DNA of 64,000 bases, from the NCBI GenBank assembly GCA_004322275.1, contig SCTA01000013.1, positions 50,444 through 114,443 of the forward strand, written 5' to 3'. The number at the start of each line of letters is the position of its first letter. Within the stretch, counting starts at the first letter, position 1. Shown piece after piece: positions 44,299 to 52,475 of the stretch. The notes under the pieces are model-generated. The model saw only the letters and a program-made list of their open reading frames with translations, was not told where the DNA came from and ran no database searches. The stretch comes from a bacterium. Its GTDB lineage: Bacteria > Desulfobacterota > Deferrisomatia > Deferrisomatales > BM512. The position numbers were made by a program, and so were the translations under genes.

Positions 44299-45906
44299 TC
44301 ACCTTCCCGCAAGCATTCTCGCCTTCTCTTCGCCTCCGAGATAGTTGATGTAAAGCCATGCTCCCTGATCGCCCGGCCATTGGCGGATATGGATCAGAGC
44401 CTGTCTGGCCGCGCCGGGGCGGTCGCCCACCATAATGAGAGCCTCCACGAGCGCTACGCTGATATCCCTGTCACCAGGAGACACCTTGAGTTCTTTGCGG
44501 TATAACTCCACAGCTTCGCGGTGCCTGCCGAGCTTCGCCGCAGCGGAACCCTTATAGCCGTTGCCTTGCCGGATGGTGGGAAGAAGCTCCAGAGCCATGC
44601 CATAGTGGTCGTAAGCCTCCTTGTATTTCCCTGAATTGAAGTAGGTTACGCCGAGAGATTTTTTAGCCGTGGCGCTTTGTCCGCCGGTCACTCTGTCGAT
44701 ATAGCCGAACAGGGTGAAGTCGTCCTTCCAGAAGGTGACCTGCCGGAAACAAAGAACCGATAATCCGATTACCAGCGCTGCACCGGCAATCGCCGGAACC
44801 TTCGGATTCTTGAGGAGTTTCCCGAGAGCGTCTCCGGCTCCCCAGACGAGCGCGATCATGAGGCCGAGGTGAGGCAGGTAGGTGAAGTGGTCGGCCACGA
44901 AGTAAAAATCCAGCAGGATTACCCCGCTGGTCGGGAAAAGGACGGCGAGATACCAGAGCCACCCGGCGGTAACCGCCGGGGCGGTTTTTCTGACTTTCCA
45001 GGCGAGAAAGAAGAGGACGAGCAGAAAAGCCCCGGCCCCAAGCGCCAAAAAACCGGTAAGGTGTACCGCCGTGCTCATATCGTCCATCACCAGCCCGAAA
45101 GGCCACACGGTTACTTTCAGGTAATGAAGGTAGGCGGTAGCCATATCGGCAAGGCGGCCTAAAACAGGTTTTTGCACCTGCGAGTTGATGAGGAGTCTGT
45201 GGTTATAGAGGGTCAAAAGGGAAAAAAGCACTGACAGCATAAAAAAAGGAGTCTTTTCAACGAGCAGTTTTTTTATCGTCTCTCCTGGTTGCCTGAATCT
45301 TTCAAGGGGCCAGAAATCAAGAATCAAAAGAACGAGAGGGAAGATGACGAGCACGGGTTTTGACAGAAGTCCAAGCAGCATTGAAAGGAGCGTTGCAGCG
45401 TAAAGAAGGGGTTTACTGCTTTTCGCGTATTCCCGGTAGGCGACAAGGCCAATGAAAAAAAAGAGTCCTGAAAGCAGATCCTTCCGCTCCGCGATCCATG
45501 CCACCGATTCCGCCCGCATTGGGTGCAGCGCCCACAGCGCCGCAGCGAAAAAGCTTTTCCAGCCCGAGCCCGTGGCTCGGTAAAGGAATGTGAACAGCAG
45601 CAAAGAATTAAAGAGATGGAGAAGGGTGTTTGTGAAATGAAAGCCAGAAGACCCAAGTCCGAAAAATTCGACGTCGGCCATGAAGGAAAGGTAGGTCAGG
45701 GGAATGAAACTGTATAGCTGAAGGGTAGTGAAGACCTCTTTTATTCCCGAAAAGGTCAGACCGCTTTTCACTATCGGATTTTGGACGGTGTAGTAGTGGT
45801 CGTCGAGTTGTATAAACTCAAATCCTTTCGTCTGCCAGTAAACGGCAAGCACCAGCGCCGCCAGCAGGGCCGCGAATATCGCCGCCGGATATTTTTTAAA
45901 GGTCAT
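44299..45906 (-). CDS. TMTC/PMT-like membrane glycosyltransferase, paralogue 3
   Basis: The 535-residue protein has the same layout as paralogue 1: MTFKKYPAAIFAALLAALVL at the N terminus (also nearly identical in DNA), FEFIQLDDHYYTVQNPIV at the first outer loop, HPMRAESVAWIAERKDLLSG, ten or so helices, and a TPR-like tail (AAAKLGRHREAVELYRKEL) ending IRQWPGDQGAWLYINYLGG. It is about three-quarters identical in its tail to paralogue 4, upstream of which an alike leader is found. Convergent with the repeat protein gene. Confidence 0.75.
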   Translation of the reverse strand: MTFKKYPAAIFAALLAALVLAVYWQTKGFEFIQLDDHYYTVQNPIVKSGLTFSGIKEVFTTLQLYSFIPLTYLSFMADVEFFGLGSSGFHFTNTLLHLFNSLLLFTFLYRATGSGWKSFFAAALWALHPMRAESVAWIAERKDLLSGLFFFIGLVAYREYAKSSKPLLYAATLLSMLLGLLSKPVLVIFPLVLLILDFWPLERFRQPGETIKKLLVEKTPFFMLSVLFSLLTLYNHRLLINSQVQKPVLGRLADMATAYLHYLKVTVWPFGLVMDDMSTAVHLTGFLALGAGAFLLVLFFLAWKVRKTAPAVTAGWLWYLAVLFPTSGVILLDFYFVADHFTYLPHLGLMIALVWGAGDALGKLLKNPKVPAIAGAALVIGLSVLCFRQVTFWKDDFTLFGYIDRVTGGQSATAKKSLGVTYFNSGKYKEAYDHYGMALELLPTIRQGNGYKGSAAAKLGRHREAVELYRKELKVSPGDRDISVALVEALIMVGDRPGAARQALIHIRQWPGDQGAWLYINYLGGEEKARMLAGR

Positions 45907-46022
45907 GGTTTCACTCCGGAATTATCCAACCGAAATAAAGCTGTCACAGCACTTTAGAACATTCAAAGGCAACGTACAATCGTTCCGTTGTTTAAGGCGT
46001 TGACGAATCAACATCGATTTTC

Positions 46023-47630
46023 TTATCTTCCCGCAAGCGCTCTCGCCTTTGCCTCGCCCCCGAAGTAGCTGATGTAAAACAGCGCTCCCTGATCGCCCGG
46101 CCATTGGCGGATATGGATAAGAGCCTGTCTGGCCGCGCCGGGAGGGTCGCCCGCCATGATGAGAGCTTCCACAAGCGCCAGGCTGATCCTCTTGTTTTCC
46201 GGCGAAAAAACCAGTTCCTTCCTGTAAAACTCCGCCGCCTCGCGATACCTGCCGAGCTTCATCGCCGCATCCGCCCTGTAGCCGTTTACATGTTTAATGC
46301 CGGGAAGAATCTCCAGCGCAATGACGTAGTGGTCGTAAGCCTCCTTGTATTTCCCCATGTTATAGTAGGCGACGCCGAGCGATTTCTTGGCCGTGGCGTT
46401 TTTGCCTCCGGTCATCCTGTCGATGTAGCCGAACAGGGTGAAGTCGTCCCTCCAGAGGGAGACCTGCCGGTAGCAAAGAACCGAAAAGGCTATCACCAGC
46501 CCAGCGCCGGCAACCGCCGGAATCTTCGGATTCTTGAAGAGTTTTCCGAGAGCGTCTCCCGCTCCCCAGACGAGCGCGATCATGAGGCCGAGGTGCGGCA
46601 GGTAGGTGAAGTGGTCGGCGACGAAGTAAAAATCCAGCAGGATGACGCCGCTCGTCGGGAAAAGAACGGCGAGGTACCAGAGCCACCCGGCGGTTGCCGC
46701 CGGTGCGGTTTTTCTTATTTTCCACGCGAGAAAAGAAAGAGCGAGAATAACCAGCCCGGCCCCGAGCGCCGCAGCGCCGGTAAGGTGAACCGCCGTGTTC
46801 CTGTCGTCCATCACCAGTCCGAAGGGCCATGCGGTTGCCTTAAGGTAATGAAAGTAGGCGGTAGCCATATCGGCAAGGCGGCCGAAAACCGGTTTTTGAC
46901 CCTCTACGTAAAGGGCTTTTCTTTGAACAAAGAGAGTCAGCGCGGAAAAAAGGGCTGACAGCGCAAAAAACGGAATCTTCTCGATGAGCAGTTTTTTTAC
47001 CGTATCTCTCTTCCGTTCAAGCCTTTCAAGGGGCCAGAAGTCCGCAATCAGTAAAACGGCGGGAAAGACAACGACAATGGACTTGGAGAGAATTCCGAGA
47101 ACCATTGCGGCGAGCGCTAAGAAATAGAGAACCGGTTTTTTGCTCTTCGCGTATTCGCAGTAAGCCCAAAGCCCCGCGAAGAAAAAGAAACCCGCCAGCA
47201 CGTCTTTGCGCTCGGCGACCCAGGCCACGGATTCGGCGCGCATGGGATGTATCGCCCAGAGCGCCGCCGCGAAAAAACTCTTCCAGCCCGAGCCGGTGGA
47301 CCTGTAAAGGAAGGCGAAAACGAGAAGGACGTTTAACAGATGCAGAGCCGTATTCGTGAAATGAAAGCCCGAGGGCCCAAGGCCGGAAAGTTCTACGTCT
47401 GCCATGTAGGAAATAAGGGTGACGGGTAGGTAATTGTCCAGTTGAAGGGTGGTAAAAACCTCTTTGACGGCTGAAAGGGTCAGCCCGCCCTTTACGACCG
47501 TATTATCAACGGTGTAGTAGAGATCGTCGAGATTTACAAGCTCGAACCCTACCGTCCGCCAGTAAACGGTAAGCACGAGGACCGTCAGAAGCGCCGCGAA
47601 GATCGACGCCGGATATTTCTTAAAAGTCAT
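46023..47630 (-). CDS. TMTC/PMT-like membrane glycosyltransferase, paralogue 4
   Basis: The 535-residue protein starts MTFKKYPASIFAALLTVLVL and has FELVNLDDLYYTVDNTVV at the first outer loop, HPMRAESVAWVAERKDVLAG, ten or so helices, and a TPR-like tail (DAAMKLGRYREAAEFYRKEL) ending IRQWPGDQGALFYISYFGG. It is the closest relative of paralogue 3, same length, 116 bp apart. Their 5' leaders also match, for example TGGATAAT near the start, so the duplicated unit includes the promoter region. GT activity is inferred from fold and motif only. Confidence 0.75.
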   Translation of the reverse strand: MTFKKYPASIFAALLTVLVLTVYWRTVGFELVNLDDLYYTVDNTVVKGGLTLSAVKEVFTTLQLDNYLPVTLISYMADVELSGLGPSGFHFTNTALHLLNVLLVFAFLYRSTGSGWKSFFAAALWAIHPMRAESVAWVAERKDVLAGFFFFAGLWAYCEYAKSKKPVLYFLALAAMVLGILSKSIVVVFPAVLLIADFWPLERLERKRDTVKKLLIEKIPFFALSALFSALTLFVQRKALYVEGQKPVFGRLADMATAYFHYLKATAWPFGLVMDDRNTAVHLTGAAALGAGLVILALSFLAWKIRKTAPAATAGWLWYLAVLFPTSGVILLDFYFVADHFTYLPHLGLMIALVWGAGDALGKLFKNPKIPAVAGAGLVIAFSVLCYRQVSLWRDDFTLFGYIDRMTGGKNATAKKSLGVAYYNMGKYKEAYDHYVIALEILPGIKHVNGYRADAAMKLGRYREAAEFYRKELVFSPENKRISLALVEALIMAGDPPGAARQALIHIRQWPGDQGALFYISYFGGEAKARALAGR

Positions 47631-47753
47631 GGTCCCGCTCTGTGATTATCCAGCCGTAAAAAAGCAATCACGGTACTTTAAAACATTTCGAGGGTTTCCG
47701 GCCAATCCAAAAACCCGCATACGTGTTATATTCCCCAAGCAAAGGAGAAGCGC

Positions 47754-48578
47754 GTGGAAAAGCGGATTACCAGGGAGTTTCTGGAAGACCTTTGGCGAAG
47801 GCATCACAGGTTGTCGAACCTCAGTCCCGACCCGCTGGTCTTCGCCCGGGGCTACGGCGACCCTCTGGAGGGCGAGACGGCAGGGCTGATAGCGGCGGTC
47901 TTCGCCTACGGGCAGGTCGAGCAGATCATGAAGGCGCTGGGCTTTGTCTTCGAGCGCCTCGGAAGTTCCCCGCGCAAAACCATTCTTTCCTCATCTCCCA
48001 AAGAGTTCACCACCCTTTGCGAGGGATTTTACTACCGCTTCCACAAGGCCCCCGACCTCGCCCTTTTCCTTCACCTGCTGGCGCAGGCGCTTGAAAAAAA
48101 CAAAAGTCTGAAGGAACTGTTTATCAAAAACCTCTCGGAAGATATTGGAGCGGACATCGCCGCCTTTTGCGGGGAGATACTCTCGGGCGACTGCAGGCCG
48201 CTTTTGAACGCGAAGGAGCTTCCGCTCCGCCACCCGGTCCGCTTCCTTCTGTCCTCCCCCTCTTCGGGCGGGGCGGGAAAGCGCCTCTGCCTTTTTCTTA
48301 GATGGATGGCGCGGAAGGACGAGCTTGACCCCGGCTACTGGCAGGGGGCGCTGCCTCCCTCCTCACTCGTCGTCCCTCTGGACGTGCATGTCGCGAGGGT
48401 GGGTAAATTCATGGGGCTGACGAGCCGCAAAGGTTCCGGATGGAAGACGGCGGTGGAGATAACCGAATCCCTCAGGCGTTTCGATCCCGGCGATCCTCTG
48501 AGATATGATTTTTCCCTCTTCCGCTACGGCATGAAGGAGTTCAAGAGGGCTTTTCCGGCGGAGTTTTCCCCAAGCTAA
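47754..48578 (+). CDS. TIGR02757/DUF2400 family protein
   Basis: The 274-residue protein shows the family blocks LSPDPLVFARGYGDPLEGETAGLIAAVFAYGQVEQI (split here) and, later, RWMARKDELDPG followed by PLDVHVARVGKFMGLTSRK and DPLRYDFSLFRYGM. The family has no known function, though it is related to the helix-hairpin-helix DNA-glycosylase type fold in some descriptions; I do not assert this here. An AAGGAGAAG Shine-Dalgarno lies just before the start. It is divergent from paralogue 4. Confidence 0.88.
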   Translation: MEKRITREFLEDLWRRHHRLSNLSPDPLVFARGYGDPLEGETAGLIAAVFAYGQVEQIMKALGFVFERLGSSPRKTILSSSPKEFTTLCEGFYYRFHKAPDLALFLHLLAQALEKNKSLKELFIKNLSEDIGADIAAFCGEILSGDCRPLLNAKELPLRHPVRFLLSSPSSGGAGKRLCLFLRWMARKDELDPGYWQGALPPSSLVVPLDVHVARVGKFMGLTSRKGSGWKTAVEITESLRRFDPGDPLRYDFSLFRYGMKEFKRAFPAEFSPS

Positions 48579-48740
48579 AAAGATTAAAGCGGTCACCTAT
48601 TCAAAAACACACTAAAACCGGGGATTTAGCGAGACGACTTCGTAAGCATTTGTTATTATTGGCAAAATTACTTGCACAAAATTTCATCATCCGGCCCGTT
48701 GAAGCCATGATTTGGCCCACGCCGCGTGTCAAGAGAATTT

Positions 48741-48775
48741 TTATCCATAAGTTATCCACAACGGGTCGTGGATAA
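48741..48775. promoter_or_regulatory. cluster of three DnaA-box-like sites
   Basis: TTATCCATA (48741-48749), TTATCCACA (48752-48760, an exact consensus box) and the complement of TTATCCACG (48767-48775) lie within 35 bp. The preceding 150 bp include AT-rich runs (TTGTTATTATTGG, CAAAATTTCATC). This is a candidate DnaA-binding locus or origin-like element; dnaA itself is not in the window. Confidence 0.55.
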
Positions 48776-48853
48776 GGTCCGGCGGAGTCGGAAACCCCTT
48801 TTACAGCGGGATTTTTCCTTCAAAAAGGTCGAAAACGGATTAGGTTTACTCTC

Positions 48854-49582
48854 ATGTGCACCCTTCATCTCTTCTTCAAAGTCTTTCCCGGATACCCGGT
48901 GCTCTTCGCGGCGAACCGCGACGAATTGCTTTCGCGGGAGTGGGATCCGCCCGCGCTCATCAGCCATTCGCCGTGGATTTTCGGCCCGCGCGACCGGCTG
49001 ATGGGGGGCACCTGGACCGGGGTGAACTCCTCGGGGCTCCTCTGCTCGCTTGCGAACCACCACGGTACGCTCGGGAGCAAAGGGTCTCTGTGCAGCCGGG
49101 GGAACCTGGTGCTTGCCGCCCTTGGCCACGGGAGCGCGAGCGAGGCGGCCAACTCGTCGCGGGAGTATTCGCCCGCCTGCAAGTCCTACTCCCTTCTTCT
49201 CGCCGACGGGAAGGAGGCCTTCGTACTTGACAACGAAAACGGACGGGAGAAGGTCTATCCTCTGGAACCGGGGAATTACGTAATAACCAACAGGAGGTTC
49301 ATGGACCCCGGCGACGCGAAGGCGAAGAGGTCGCTTGAGAGGATGAAAGCGCTCGAAGGCAATGCTCCGGACTTTCGAGCTATCGGGGAGTTTCTAGCCG
49401 ACCACGGCCCGGGTGGCGAAAGCGAACTTGGACTTTGCGTGCACGACCCGCAGGGAGGAACTTTCGGGACGACCTCCTCTTCGATTATCGCCCTCGACAC
49501 CCTCGGCAGGGTAGCGCATTACCTTTTCGCCGACGGACCGCCTTGCACAGCGCCATTTGTTGAAGTAAACGTGGAGCAGTGA
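48854..49582 (+). CDS. NRDE-family protein (TANGO2-like)
   Basis: The 242-residue protein begins MCTLHLFFKVFPGYPVLFAANRDE with Cys2 as a potential N-terminal nucleophile and the eponymous NRDE motif, then FGPRDRLMGGTWTGVNSSG and later TTSSSIIALD. These are hallmarks of the TANGO2/NRDE family, whose members take part in haem or lipid handling in eukaryotes; the bacterial role is not clear. It follows the DnaA-box cluster and precedes rpsT. Confidence 0.9.
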   Translation: MCTLHLFFKVFPGYPVLFAANRDELLSREWDPPALISHSPWIFGPRDRLMGGTWTGVNSSGLLCSLANHHGTLGSKGSLCSRGNLVLAALGHGSASEAANSSREYSPACKSYSLLLADGKEAFVLDNENGREKVYPLEPGNYVITNRRFMDPGDAKAKRSLERMKALEGNAPDFRAIGEFLADHGPGGESELGLCVHDPQGGTFGTTSSSIIALDTLGRVAHYLFADGPPCTAPFVEVNVEQ

Positions 49583-49593
49583 CTATTTTTGTA

Positions 49594-49623
49594 TTGACGC
49601 GAAGTGCTTGCCGGTGGTAAATA
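49594..49623 (+). promoter_or_regulatory. probable sigma70 promoter of rpsT
   Basis: TTGACG (49594-49599) and TAAATA (49618-49623) are 18 bp apart, upstream of the ribosomal protein gene, giving a leader of about 45 nt. Confidence 0.5.
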
Positions 49624-49675
49624 ATCGCTCTTTAGAAAATTACGAAAAAATACCGTTAGCAACGGAGGTTCGGTT

Positions 49676-49936
49676 TTGGCCAATCACAAGTCAGCAATCA
49701 AGAAGATCAAACAGGACGAGAAGCGCCGCGTTCGCAACAAGGCCGTGCGCACCCGTTTTCGCAACCTTGTCAAGGCGGTAAAGACCGCCCTGGATTCAGG
49801 CGACGCAGCAAGGGCCACCGAGGCTCTCGCCATCGCCGCCCCCTACCTTCAGAAGGTAGCCGCCAAGGGCATCATCCACAAGAACAAGGCCGCCCGCCAC
49901 ATCTCCCGCCTAACCAGGCAGGCAAGCGCCATTTAG
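49676..49936 (+). CDS. rpsT: 30S ribosomal protein S20
   Basis: The 86-residue basic protein begins MANHKSAIKKIKQDEKRRVRN, the S20 signature, and ends in a helix with NKAARHISRLTRQ. It binds 16S rRNA early in 30S assembly. It starts with TTG, as rpsT does in E. coli, where the rare start takes part in autogenous control; GGAGG lies 7 bp upstream. A terminator follows at 49999-50024. Confidence 0.97.
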   Translation: MANHKSAIKKIKQDEKRRVRNKAVRTRFRNLVKAVKTALDSGDAARATEALAIAAPYLQKVAAKGIIHKNKAARHISRLTRQASAI

Positions 49937-49943
49937 GATATTG

Positions 49944-49977
49944 TTGAAAAACTACTGACGTTTTTCAAACAATCTCC
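49944..49977 (+). repeat. stem-loop with A/T-rich arms after rpsT
   Basis: TTGAAAAAC and GTTTTTCAA pair with a 7-nt loop just after the rpsT stop, with one bulged base further out. The sequence TTGAAAAACTACTG also occurs just left of the 123-bp element at 63.6 kb as CTGAAAAACTACTG, so it may belong to a repeat family. Confidence 0.5.
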
Positions 49978-49998
49978 CGATAAGAGTTTTAGCTATAG

Positions 49999-50024
49999 AC
50001 ACCCCGGCCCTGCCGGGGTGTTTT
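49999..50024 (+). terminator. Rho-independent terminator of rpsT
   Basis: ACACCCCGGC (49999-50008) pairs with GCCGGGGTGT (50012-50021) around CCT and is followed by TTTTCG. Confidence 0.85.
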
Positions 50025-50069
50025 CGTTTGTCCTGCGGCTGTTGGAAAACGTAGAGAGGGCAGGTTTCC

Positions 50070-50143
50070 GTCACTCCCGCGAAGGCGGGAGTCTAGAAAT
50101 ACGGCCGCCAACTCTGGATTCCCGCTTCGCGCGGGAATGACGA
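50070..50143. repeat. inverted pair of CCCGCG-type palindromic repeats
   Basis: CGTCACTCCCGCGAAGGCGG and its near-reverse complement, ending CGCGCGGGAATGACG, face each other about 74 bp apart. Such TCATTCCCGCGAAGGCGGG repeats are widespread in proteobacterial genomes. The unit lies between convergent rpsT and the deoxynucleoside kinase. Confidence 0.75.
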
Positions 50144-50147
50144 AAAC

Positions 50148-50768
50148 CTACAAGTGCTTTTCCACCGTCTCCAGCAGGTTAATCCTATCCACAAGATTAT
50201 GCAGAAAATCCATGCTCCCCGCATCCACCTCCACCACCGGCGAAATCCCTTCCTTCTTGTACCTCTCGATCCACTTTTTATACAGCTCGTTCAGCCCCTT
50301 CAGGTAATCGGGATCGATCGCGGTCTCGAAGGCCCTTCCCCTCTTCTTTATCCGCTTCTTCACGGTGGTGAGGTTTGTCTTCATGTAGATGAGGAGGTCG
50401 GGAGGATTTATGGAGTTTCTTATTGTCTGGTAGAGCCTGCGGTAGGCCTCGTAGTCGCGCCCGGCGAGAATGCCGCGCTGGTGGAGGTTTTCGGCGAAGA
50501 TTTCGGCGTCCTCGTAGATCGTCCTGTCCTGTATCACCGTCTGGGGGCAGGCGTCGAGAAGCTGGTGGGTGCGGAACTTCAGGGTCAGGAAGTAGACCTG
50601 GGAGTGGAAGGCCCACTTCCCCATCTCCCTGTAGAAGTCTTCGAGGTAGGGATTCTCCTCGTTGCGCTCGTAAAAGGGGCGGATGTCGGGGTAGCGGTTG
50701 CAGAGAAATTTCACCAGACTCGACTTCCCGCTGCCCATCGTGCCCGCGACGGCAATATATTTGACCAT
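50148..50768 (-). CDS. deoxynucleoside kinase (deoxyadenosine/deoxyguanosine kinase family)
   Basis: The 206-residue kinase has the P-loop GTMGSGKSS (9-17), YERNEENPYLEDFYREM (Glu and base contacts), the DRS-like QDRTIYEDAEIF, and the lid RIKKRGRAFE. It phosphorylates deoxynucleosides for dNTP salvage; specificity cannot be told. A strong hairpin with a T-run ends only about 16 nt before the start, so expression depends on read-through or on a promoter within the hairpin region. Confidence 0.9.
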   Translation of the reverse strand: MVKYIAVAGTMGSGKSSLVKFLCNRYPDIRPFYERNEENPYLEDFYREMGKWAFHSQVYFLTLKFRTHQLLDACPQTVIQDRTIYEDAEIFAENLHQRGILAGRDYEAYRRLYQTIRNSINPPDLLIYMKTNLTTVKKRIKKRGRAFETAIDPDYLKGLNELYKKWIERYKKEGISPVVEVDAGSMDFLHNLVDRINLLETVEKHL

Positions 50769-50783
50769 TTATAGTTTTTCTCA

Positions 50784-50811
50784 TTAAAAAAAGGCGCCGA
50801 CGGCGCCTTTT
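50784..50811 (-). terminator. Rho-independent terminator upstream of the deoxynucleoside kinase
   Basis: On the - strand AAAAGGCGCC and GGCGCCTTTT flank a 3-nt loop (50789-50811) followed by TTTTTTTAATG. It ends the response-regulator transcript and stands just ahead of the kinase start codon at 50768. Confidence 0.8.
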
Positions 50812-50836
50812 CAGAAGGTATCTCACCGTAAGTGTT

Positions 50837-51208
50837 TCAGTCCCTTGCGGGCGGTCTCGATTCAAGGGCGCTCTTGATGCGCTTTTTGAGTTCGCCGAGG
50901 TTCGAGGATTTCACGACGTAGTAATCGGCGGCTATGGTCTTCACGTCCCCGCGAAAGGAGCCGTAGGCGGAGCAGAGTATCACCGGCAGGTCGTAGAACT
51001 CCCTGCGTATATCCTGTAGCACGTCCAGCCCGCTCACGTCCACCATCTTGATGTCCAGCACGACCACGTTGGGACTCGTCTCGCGAATCTTTTCGACGAG
51101 ACCTTTCCCCGTGTCGAGAGCTATCACCTCGTACCCTTCGTCTTCAAGTTCGAGCTTGTAGAGGGTGCGGATGTGCTCTTCGTCGTCTACGATCATTACC
51201 CGAGGCAT
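50837..51208 (-). CDS. single-domain response regulator
   Basis: The 123-residue receiver domain begins MPRVMIVDDEEHIRTLYKL, with D8/D9 acid pair, predicted phospho-acceptor D52 in VVVLDIKMVDVSG, and K near the end in YYVVKSSNLGE. There is no output domain. I chose the ATG at 51208 because GGAGG lies 6 bp upstream; an ATG at 51238 overlaps the previous stop by one base. It is downstream of a GT81-like gene, so it may act in a signalling chain that touches that enzyme. Confidence 0.85.
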   Translation of the reverse strand: MPRVMIVDDEEHIRTLYKLELEDEGYEVIALDTGKGLVEKIRETSPNVVVLDIKMVDVSGLDVLQDIRREFYDLPVILCSAYGSFRGDVKTIAADYYVVKSSNLGELKKRIKSALESRPPARD

Positions 51209-51237
51209 TCTCGCCTCCTTCGTCTTTTTTTCGCTCA

Positions 51238-52452
51238 TTATCCCCATCGTTTCAGGAGGTAGGGCTTCGCCTCCTCGAAATCGAGGCACTCTTCCTCGAT
51301 GTACTCTTCCGCCTGCCCCGTCAGAAGCCCCTCGGTGTTCTTGGCGAAGGAGAGTATCCGCCCCTGATAGAGCGGCACCAGCGATTCGGTGAGCTGGTCG
51401 GGCGGGGCTATCTTGTCGCGGTAGGCCACGGACATATCAAAGAGTATGTGCGCCCATAGGTTTATCGGGAGCTCGAAGTGCTGCTCTTCGAGGGCGATGA
51501 CCTCTTCGAGCTTCGAGAAGGTCTCACCGGCCAGAATCTCGCTCCATATTTCCTTATGGCGCTCGTAGCCTTCGCGTAAAGCCCGGTAGAGCGCTCCCTT
51601 GTCTATTTCCACCTGCTCGGGATTTTCGGTTTCGCCGACGCCGAAGCCGAAAATGGCCGTCGGGCGGGAGTGGCGCACATCCTTCCAGAAGCCGGGGAGA
51701 ACCGTCTGCAGGTGAAAAAGGGTGCCTACAACTTCCTTGAAGCCGGGGCCGAGGGCGTTTCTGGGATTCATCGGCCGGTGTATCTTGGGGCTCCCGAGGA
51801 AGGCTTGGGATATCGGCTTTCCGTAGTACATTGCGAGCGTAGTCATGTAGATGTCCACACCGAAGTGGGCCACGGAATCGGTCCAGCTCTCGTGGCCCAG
51901 AAAGAAGCGGGCCAGCTCGCCGGTAAAGCCGAATTCGCCGCCTATGGGCTGGCGGATGCGCCTGCCGTAAAGGCAGCGGCTCATCGGATAGACGATGTGG
52001 TTTGTCAGGGCGGCGTCATACTTGTGGCTGAGGTAAAGAGGCGATACGAAGGCGTAGTCGGAAAGGAGCGGTTCCGCGAGGTTCTTAACCCACTTGGGCG
52101 TCACCGATTTTGTGTCGGCGTCGAGGACGACTATCGCCTTTGCCTTGAGTTCTCCCGCGACCCTGTACAGGTTCTTTATGTTGTTTCCCTTGCCCGAAAC
52201 CCCTTCCGGAGTGGAGGCGTAGATCCGGGGAACCTGGCAGGGAGCGTTGAAGAAGCTCTCCCTGGTGCCGTCCCTGCTGTTGTTGTCGCAGTTCACCACC
52301 GCGACGGAACGCCCCGGAAAATAGCGGGTGAGGCCGAGGGAGGCCTGCTCGGTGACGAAACCTATCGATTCGGCTTCGTTACGCGAGGGTATCCCTACAA
52401 GGATATCCGCTTCCCTTACCTTGTCGGGGTTTTCAAAAGCAAATTCGGCCAT
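51238..52452 (-). CDS. GT-A glycosyltransferase, GT81/glucosylglycerate-synthase-like
   Basis: A 404-residue enzyme: ILVGIPSRNEAESIGFVTEQ at the N terminus, VVNCDNNSRDGT, a metal-site KAIVVLDADTKSVTP, and PIGGEFGFTGELARFFLG with the acid residues of the acceptor site. The layout resembles glucosyl-3-phosphoglycerate or mannosylglycerate-type synthases (compatible-solute enzymes), but the C-terminal 120 residues have no parallel that I recognise. It lies 23 bp downstream of rex and 29 bp upstream of the response regulator. Confidence 0.75.
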   Translation of the reverse strand: MAEFAFENPDKVREADILVGIPSRNEAESIGFVTEQASLGLTRYFPGRSVAVVNCDNNSRDGTRESFFNAPCQVPRIYASTPEGVSGKGNNIKNLYRVAGELKAKAIVVLDADTKSVTPKWVKNLAEPLLSDYAFVSPLYLSHKYDAALTNHIVYPMSRCLYGRRIRQPIGGEFGFTGELARFFLGHESWTDSVAHFGVDIYMTTLAMYYGKPISQAFLGSPKIHRPMNPRNALGPGFKEVVGTLFHLQTVLPGFWKDVRHSRPTAIFGFGVGETENPEQVEIDKGALYRALREGYERHKEIWSEILAGETFSKLEEVIALEEQHFELPINLWAHILFDMSVAYRDKIAPPDQLTESLVPLYQGRILSFAKNTEGLLTGQAEEYIEEECLDFEEAKPYLLKRWG

Positions 52453-52475
52453 GCGTACTCCTTATGACCGTAATA

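Noticed and set aside
49941..49980. Second terminator directly after rpsT
   Set aside because: The stem is AT-rich and not followed by a T-run; the true terminator is the GC-rich hairpin at 49999-50024.
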